Positions 58,526-64,000 of a DNA stretch of 64,000 nucleotides are shown here, in pieces (position 1 is the first letter of the stretch; each line of letters starts with the position of its first letter). This DNA comes from Sabellastarte sp. h YS-2021 (Eukaryota; Annelida; Polychaeta; Sabellida; Sabellidae). A program made the translations under genes and the position numbers. The notes beneath the pieces were generated by a model, which searched no databases, had not been told where the DNA came from, and saw nothing but the letters and a program-made list of their open reading frames with translations. The stretch spans positions 18,638,496 to 18,702,495 of the forward strand of contig OZ024936.1 in the NCBI GenBank assembly GCA_964017235.1. Reading direction: 5' to 3'.

Positions 58526-60768
58526 AGGCAATACTACGGAGCCCAGGGAGAGACGTACAAGTCGTTCCCACAAGATAGTAAGTCATTCCCACAAGTTAAA
58601 TAGTCGTTCCCACAAGATAGAAAAGTTGTTACCACAAGATACTTATTTTAGGCAATACTACGGAGCCCAGGGAGGGACGTACAAGTCGTTCCCACAAGAT
58701 AGTAAGTCATTCCCACAAGTTAAATAGTTATTCCCACAAGATAGAAAAGTCATTACCACAAGATACTAAGTCGTTCCCACAAGTTAGCAAGTCATTCCCA
58801 CAAGATAGTAAATTGTTCCCACAAGATAGAAAGTTGTTCCCACATGATGCTAAGTCGTTCCCACAAGATACTAAGTCATTCCCACAAGTTAGAAAGTCGT
58901 TGCCACAAGCTAGAAAGTTCTCACAATATAGCAAGTTATGGTAATGAGATGTTAAGTAGTGGTAATGAGATACTAAGCCTTGGGAATGAGATGTTAAGTC
59001 ATGGGAATAAGATACTAACTTGTGGGAACAAGATACTAAGTGGTTACCACAAGATAGCAAATCCTTGTTTTATTTCATACTCCCCACTCATCAAGTTATT
59101 CCCACCACTTACTAACTCGTTCCCACCACTAATTAAGTCGTTCCTACCATGTACTCTCTCGTTCCCACCACTTAGTAACTCATTCCCACCATTTAATAAC
59201 TTTCCAACCACTTATTTAATCATTCCCAGGGACCAAAAATATGCAAACATGGGTTAACAATATTTATCATACATAATAGTTATAACAGTGAACACTAACA
59301 GCTTGGTAGTATTAATTATTATTATAGAAACTAGTTGATAATACATAAATTCATTTAAGATTGTTACGAGATAAAAGAAAGGAAAATTATTTACAACATA
59401 CATGAGCACATAACATTGTGGTTCTCCCCAAAAGGTGCCACATGCAGACACTAAAACCCAATTGGTAGTAAATTTCTACATTACCCATACCTATACTAGA
59501 AGAATTTAGAAATTTAGGCAGGGGGTTAAGACCAGGGCAAAAAATGGTAATTTTTTTGTTAGAAAATAAAGGTCTATGAAGAAAAAAATGTAAGTTATAG
59601 TGTAATGTATATAAAGAAGGAGTTGAGAATGAGAAGACTATGCAATTTACAATATGAAAAGACTATGCAAATTGCAGCACAGCAAACACGAGTTTTGCTA
59701 TGTGCAGATATAGCTTATATGAGAATCCAAAAGTGATCCTGCAAGGTATGCTGTGCCAAACAGCACCCAATCCAATGTAACATACTAAACTATCTTAGAA
59801 AGATGAAGGGAAGTGCCATATAACAGGCACCTCTAAAAGACAGTAATGCAATATACCTGTAATAATAAGTAGGTGACCTCTGAAGGTCATTAGGTAGGTA
59901 ACTAAGAAGAATAACCATTAAAATTGCTAAAACAATAGACATAATCATATAAAAGTTGGACATGTAAAATAATAGGAAACATTCAACCTACAGACATATG
60001 TAAACTTGAATGGTATGCCAGTAGATGGGTGGCCTCTATATAAGTTGGGTATCATAGACTAAAACATTGCCTGTATATTGGCATCAAAGCATGACTTAGT
60101 AAAACTTGTGGGAATGACTTCATATCTTGTGGTAATGACTTGCTATCTTGTGGTAATGACTTGCTAACTTGTGGGAACGAGTTAGGATCTTGTGGTACCG
60201 ACTTTCTAACTTGTCGGAATGACTTGCTAACTTGTCGGAATGACTTTCTATCTTGTTTTAACGACTTTTTAACTTGTGGGAATGAGTTAGTATATCGTTG
60301 TACTGACTTTGCTAACTTGTGAGAACAAGTTAGTACCTTGTGGTAACGACTTGCTAAATGACTTTTTATCTTGTAGTAATCACTTTATAACTTGTGGGAA
60401 TGACTTGCTAACTTGTGGTAACGACTTGCTAACTCATGGGACGACTTTCTATCTTGTGGGAAAGACTTCCTAACTTGTGGGAACGACTTTTTTTCTTGTT
60501 TTAACAACTTTCTAACTTGTGGAAATGAGTTAGTATCTTGTGGTAATGACTTTGCTAATTTGTGGTAATGACTTTGCTAACTTGTGGGAATGAGTTAGTA
60601 TCTTGTGATAACGACTTGCTAAACGACTTTTTATCTTGTGGTAATGACTTTATAACTTGTGGGAATGACTTTCTAACTTGTGGGAACGAGTTAGTATCTT
60701 GTGGTAGTGACTTTGCTAACTTGTGGGAACAAGTAAGTATGTCTCTTCCTGGGCTCTATACAATACAC
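58526..60768. mobile_element. Inverted-repeat element whose arms are 20-21-base minisatellites
   Basis: The left arm (58538-59060) repeats GTCGTTCCCACAAGATA with a 20-21 base period. The right arm (60098-60755) is the same array inverted (TATCTTGTGGGAACGAC). Both tips carry GAGCCCAGGGAGAGACGTAC-like sequence in opposite orientation. The left tip is itself duplicated (58526 and 58646). The paralogous empty segment at 51.9-52.0 kb and a CAATAC flank on both sides show it inserted as a unit. The 1 kb centre is non-coding; GTTCCCACCACTTA variants occupy 59080-59230. Confidence 0.8.
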
Positions 60769-61106
60769 ACGTTTTGGTTCCCATTTACAGACCCCTCAAA
60801 CAGTCAACTGGTTTTTTGCCAGAACCATGACATAAATTCTATAAATTGAAGTAAAAAAATAAATCTGAAATAAATGAATGCATAAATAGGATTACAGAAC
60901 AAATGTTTCAATTCTAGAAAATCAGTTGAATTATCCAGTTAATTTGCCCAAAAATGTTCTGATTTCTAGAAAAATTATTAGTAATTTTTATTCCCGCTAT
61001 CCAAATAGTAGCAATTCTACAGAATAGAAGAAATACGAGACACCAACATCACATATGGGCAAAATACAAAAGCCAATATATAAACAAACAGGCCACTGTC
61101 GCAGCG

Positions 61107-62146
61107 GTTATCTCAAGCCTTAGGATCAGTAATAATGGAGAACTAAAGGAGACATAAAGCCTTTGTAGTAAGATGACCCCACTTGACATTAAAGCAGGGG
61201 TCAAAGGTAGAAGTCAGCAATTAGGAAAGAGTCTCAGGCCATGAGTTTCTTTTTTCACATTTGAAACCCTAGTAGCAATGATATTGGAGATATAATGCCT
61301 TTTTAATAGGATAATCCCATTTAACATTAACATGCGATATGGCAGCCATTTTGATTTCAAAACTAGGCCAAATTACTATCACGCTAACTTTTCTAGCCAT
61401 ATATCTTTTGTGCAAATTAGATGAACCTAGCTGCATCATTTCAAGGTCTAGAGCATCTTAATGATTTTGAAATAATTGGCTATGGCAGCCATTTTGTTCT
61501 TCAAAATAAGGCCAAAATTTTTCTCAGGCAAAACATTTGAAGGCCAGGACTTTTCATGGTCTGTCTTTACATTCTGAAGTCATAGTGCTAATAATAAGGG
61601 AGAAATCAGGACATTTTAGTGTGATGACCCATTTAACCTTGAAGCAATGGTCAAAGGTCAAATTCAACACATGGAAAAGATCCCCAGGCCATGACTTCCA
61701 ACAACTTGTTTCACATTCCAAACCTCAACGAGCAATATTAGGGGAGATATAAGGCCTTTTTAACAGGATAACCCCATTTGACATTAAACGTGATATGGCA
61801 GCCATTTTTAACTAGGCCAAAATTACTATCAGGCTATCTTTTCTAGCAATAAATCTTTTGTGCAAATTTGATGAAGCTAGCTGTAATATTTCAAGATTTA
61901 GAGTACCTTTATGATTTTCAAACAATTGGCTATGGACACCATTTTATTTTTCAAAACTCAGGCCAAATATTTTACACAGACAGGTTTTCAGAGCCATAAA
62001 TATTCCCTGCGATTTGGTGAAGGTATCTTTATAAATGAATGAGATATTAAGGTTTATGTAAAAACGTGACGAACGCACGGACGGACACACGGACAGAAGG
62101 CGTACTACAGACCAAAGCCTTCAACTGCTGGCGTGAGATAATAGTT
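61107..62146 (+). mobile_element. Repeat element with TTATCTCA termini and two internal units
   Basis: Starts TTATCTCAAGCC and ends GGCGTGAGATAA, preceded by GCACGGACGGACACACGGAC. Inside, a unit of about 456 bases occurs twice (GATATGGCAGCCATTTT at 61336 and 61792). The terminal layout parallels the right end of the intron-1 satellite block, so the two may belong to one superfamily of elements. Confidence 0.6.
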
Positions 62147-64000
62147 AAGCAAGTACATTGAGATTTAGGTTTATTAGTTTATCAAGAGTTTTTAAAACAA
62201 AAGTGTAGTATTTCGGGGGGGGGGATATATCGAAAAGTATGTGAGCTTTCGGGGTTCGTGATAGTTTGCATTATTTTCTAAGTGAGGCACACTTGTGAAA
62301 ATTTTGCCTATCACATAAATTCCAAATAATTTAAAATATTATTATGGAATTTCAAGTTTTGAACATTCTGTCTAATAGTATACAATGTTAATATTTGAAA
62401 TGCATGGAATCTAAATAACTGTTAGATGTTTATTACAATGAATGAGTTTAGTGCTTTTAATATATGAATTAAGATCAATGGTTTTCGATTTTGCCCTTTA
62501 GACTGAATTAATACAGCTTTGTAAGCAATGCAAATTCATATTAGTCTCAGACTTTCAAACAGCTTAAGGTGTATAAGTTAAGCCAGGATCATCATTTACA
62601 TGAATACAAAGCATAGCTATAAACAAAATGGGTGAAGAATGCTCTAGTTTTAAAAATAAACTACAATGGTAATCTCTCTCACAAATGGGAACACATACAA
62701 GAACTAAGTATAGGTTAATGACCAAGTAAGCGTCAAATATTAGAAAATAATGGATTTACATGGTCCAGAAAGGGCCGAGTCAACAATGCAAACAATCCAT
62801 TATTTTCTAATAGTGGACACTTACCAGGCTATTAACCTATTAAAATTACGCTGATTTCTTAATTTGTAAATTTAAAGACATTTTGTAACATCCTTAATTT
62901 TCATTCCTATATTTCTCGTGTGTATTTTTAGGTTTTTGTGATCATTTTAGTTGAAATAAATGTAGAAGATGTTTCTTTTGAAATGTGTAGTAAGGGTTTC
63001 TCTATATGGCGAAAATCACAGAGTGGAACAACTGCCCAATAGTGAAATTTAAAATATACCTGTGATGTCACACTATTGTTAAAAGTGTAGATTATTCATC
63101 ACTCTTCTGTAGATTCTTTTAACCCAAACTGTGGATACTTAAAAAAATCCACACTTGGATTTCATGGCCAAATAATTACCTCAGCCAGAGCTGGTCTTAA
63201 GAAGCAGTAAAATTACTATTTCAACATTAGAAATGTCTTCATAATTAGGTTGATAATCTAAATTATTCCCTTAGTTAAATGCAGTACAGGTTTTCACAGG
63301 TTTGCACCAATTCGTTGTCATAAATATAAAAAAAATCTGGCCAAGTGTTATTGCTAGTAGAATTCTAGCATTTTCAGCTGCAATATCTGAAAATGTTTTG
63401 TCTCCTAAAGAGCATGTCTACAGCATTGAAAGCTGTATCTTTATCAACTGACCTAGCCAAATTCTCTGTAAATATATTCTGAGTAATAAATATGCCATTT
63501 TCATCAGCATTTTAATCCATTGTATGAATTTCACAGCAAACAATAAATAGAATGACCACTACATACAAACATGCAAGTGAAGGTAGATTTTTCATGGCTG
63601 AATGGCTTTAAAGAGTCCACACTTTTTGGAAATGGTAGCAAACAGTGCAATGAACATATGAAATACTATGATAATCCTTTACAGATATTCTGCTTCCAAT
63701 AACGAGTAGTTAACAAAATCATTATAGTATATGAATTTACAGAATTAACAGAATTTACCAAAACTAATTTATTAAAATATAATGTCTTTTAATGCACCAT
63801 AACTATATACCAATAACCATGCCAAACAATTTATTATATGGTAATACATTTTTTTTTAATTTGGTGACTCTTTTGGATTTCCATAGAATATGTTGTACAA
63901 TATAGGCATAATACATGAACATAATTGTGATCAATCACCACATCCTAAATTGGTTTAAGTGCTATGGTAATTAATATTAAACAATAATATTGAAAATAAT
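62147..64000. other. Non-coding stretch to window end
   Basis: AT-rich, no gene, RNA or clear repeat recognised, apart from a short G run at about 62215-62224. Confidence 0.5.

Noticed and set aside
58503-60849. Frames encoding SRSHKIVSHSHK or LSCGNDLLTCGND repeats
   Set aside because: Translations of the 20-21-base minisatellite arms on both strands. No initiation context or domain supports a protein.

Overview
The window is animal nuclear DNA. It is AT-rich, genes are split by GT-AG introns, and most of it is transposon and tandem-repeat debris. The main gene joins ankyrin repeats, a death domain and a protein kinase, a domain set restricted to animals. The DIRS, L2/CR1-like LINE and tRNA-derived SINE content fits a marine invertebrate. 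A sponge is my favoured guess because such fusions with homogenised ankyrin arrays are common there, but the sequence does not prove it.

Two related genes point left. The first 351 bases are exon 1 (cut by the window edge) of an ankyrin gene that closely resembles exon 1 of the main gene. The main gene runs from 56075 (start codon) to 33772 (stop) on the minus strand. I could assemble nine exons with consistent phases into a 1224-residue product: about 18 ankyrin repeats, a death domain, a linker of about 250 residues and a kinase that keeps its catalytic residues. Intron 1 is about 10.7 kb and holds a 6 kb block of satellite-like arrays. A decayed ankyrin gene fragment lies between the two genes at 16.1-17.2 kb.

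Layout: 1-0.35 kb, partial ankyrin gene; 5.8-11.3 kb, dead DIRS element split by an L2/CR1-like LINE; 13.2-15.6 kb, LINE remains and an inverted-repeat element; 15.8-18.8 kb, ankyrin pseudogene with an internal duplication, a SINE and a Ty3/gypsy fragment; 18.9-21.0 kb, DNA transposon with GATGTCA motifs; 25.0-26.2 kb, LINE nested in a SINE; 29.2-29.9 kb, SINE and second DIRS relic; 31.9-33.2 kb, minisatellite rich in AGGTCA motifs; 33.8-56.1 kb, the main gene; 56.7-62.1 kb, upstream repeats with several inverted-repeat elements. The rest shows no recognisable gene.

The only apparently functional coding content is the two ankyrin genes. By domain logic the main product is a scaffold-kinase: ankyrin repeats bind ligand or partner, the death domain assembles with other death-fold proteins, and the kinase signals. 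This resembles IRAK, RIPK and DAPK proteins but in a different domain order. Everything else appears to be mobile or repetitive DNA.
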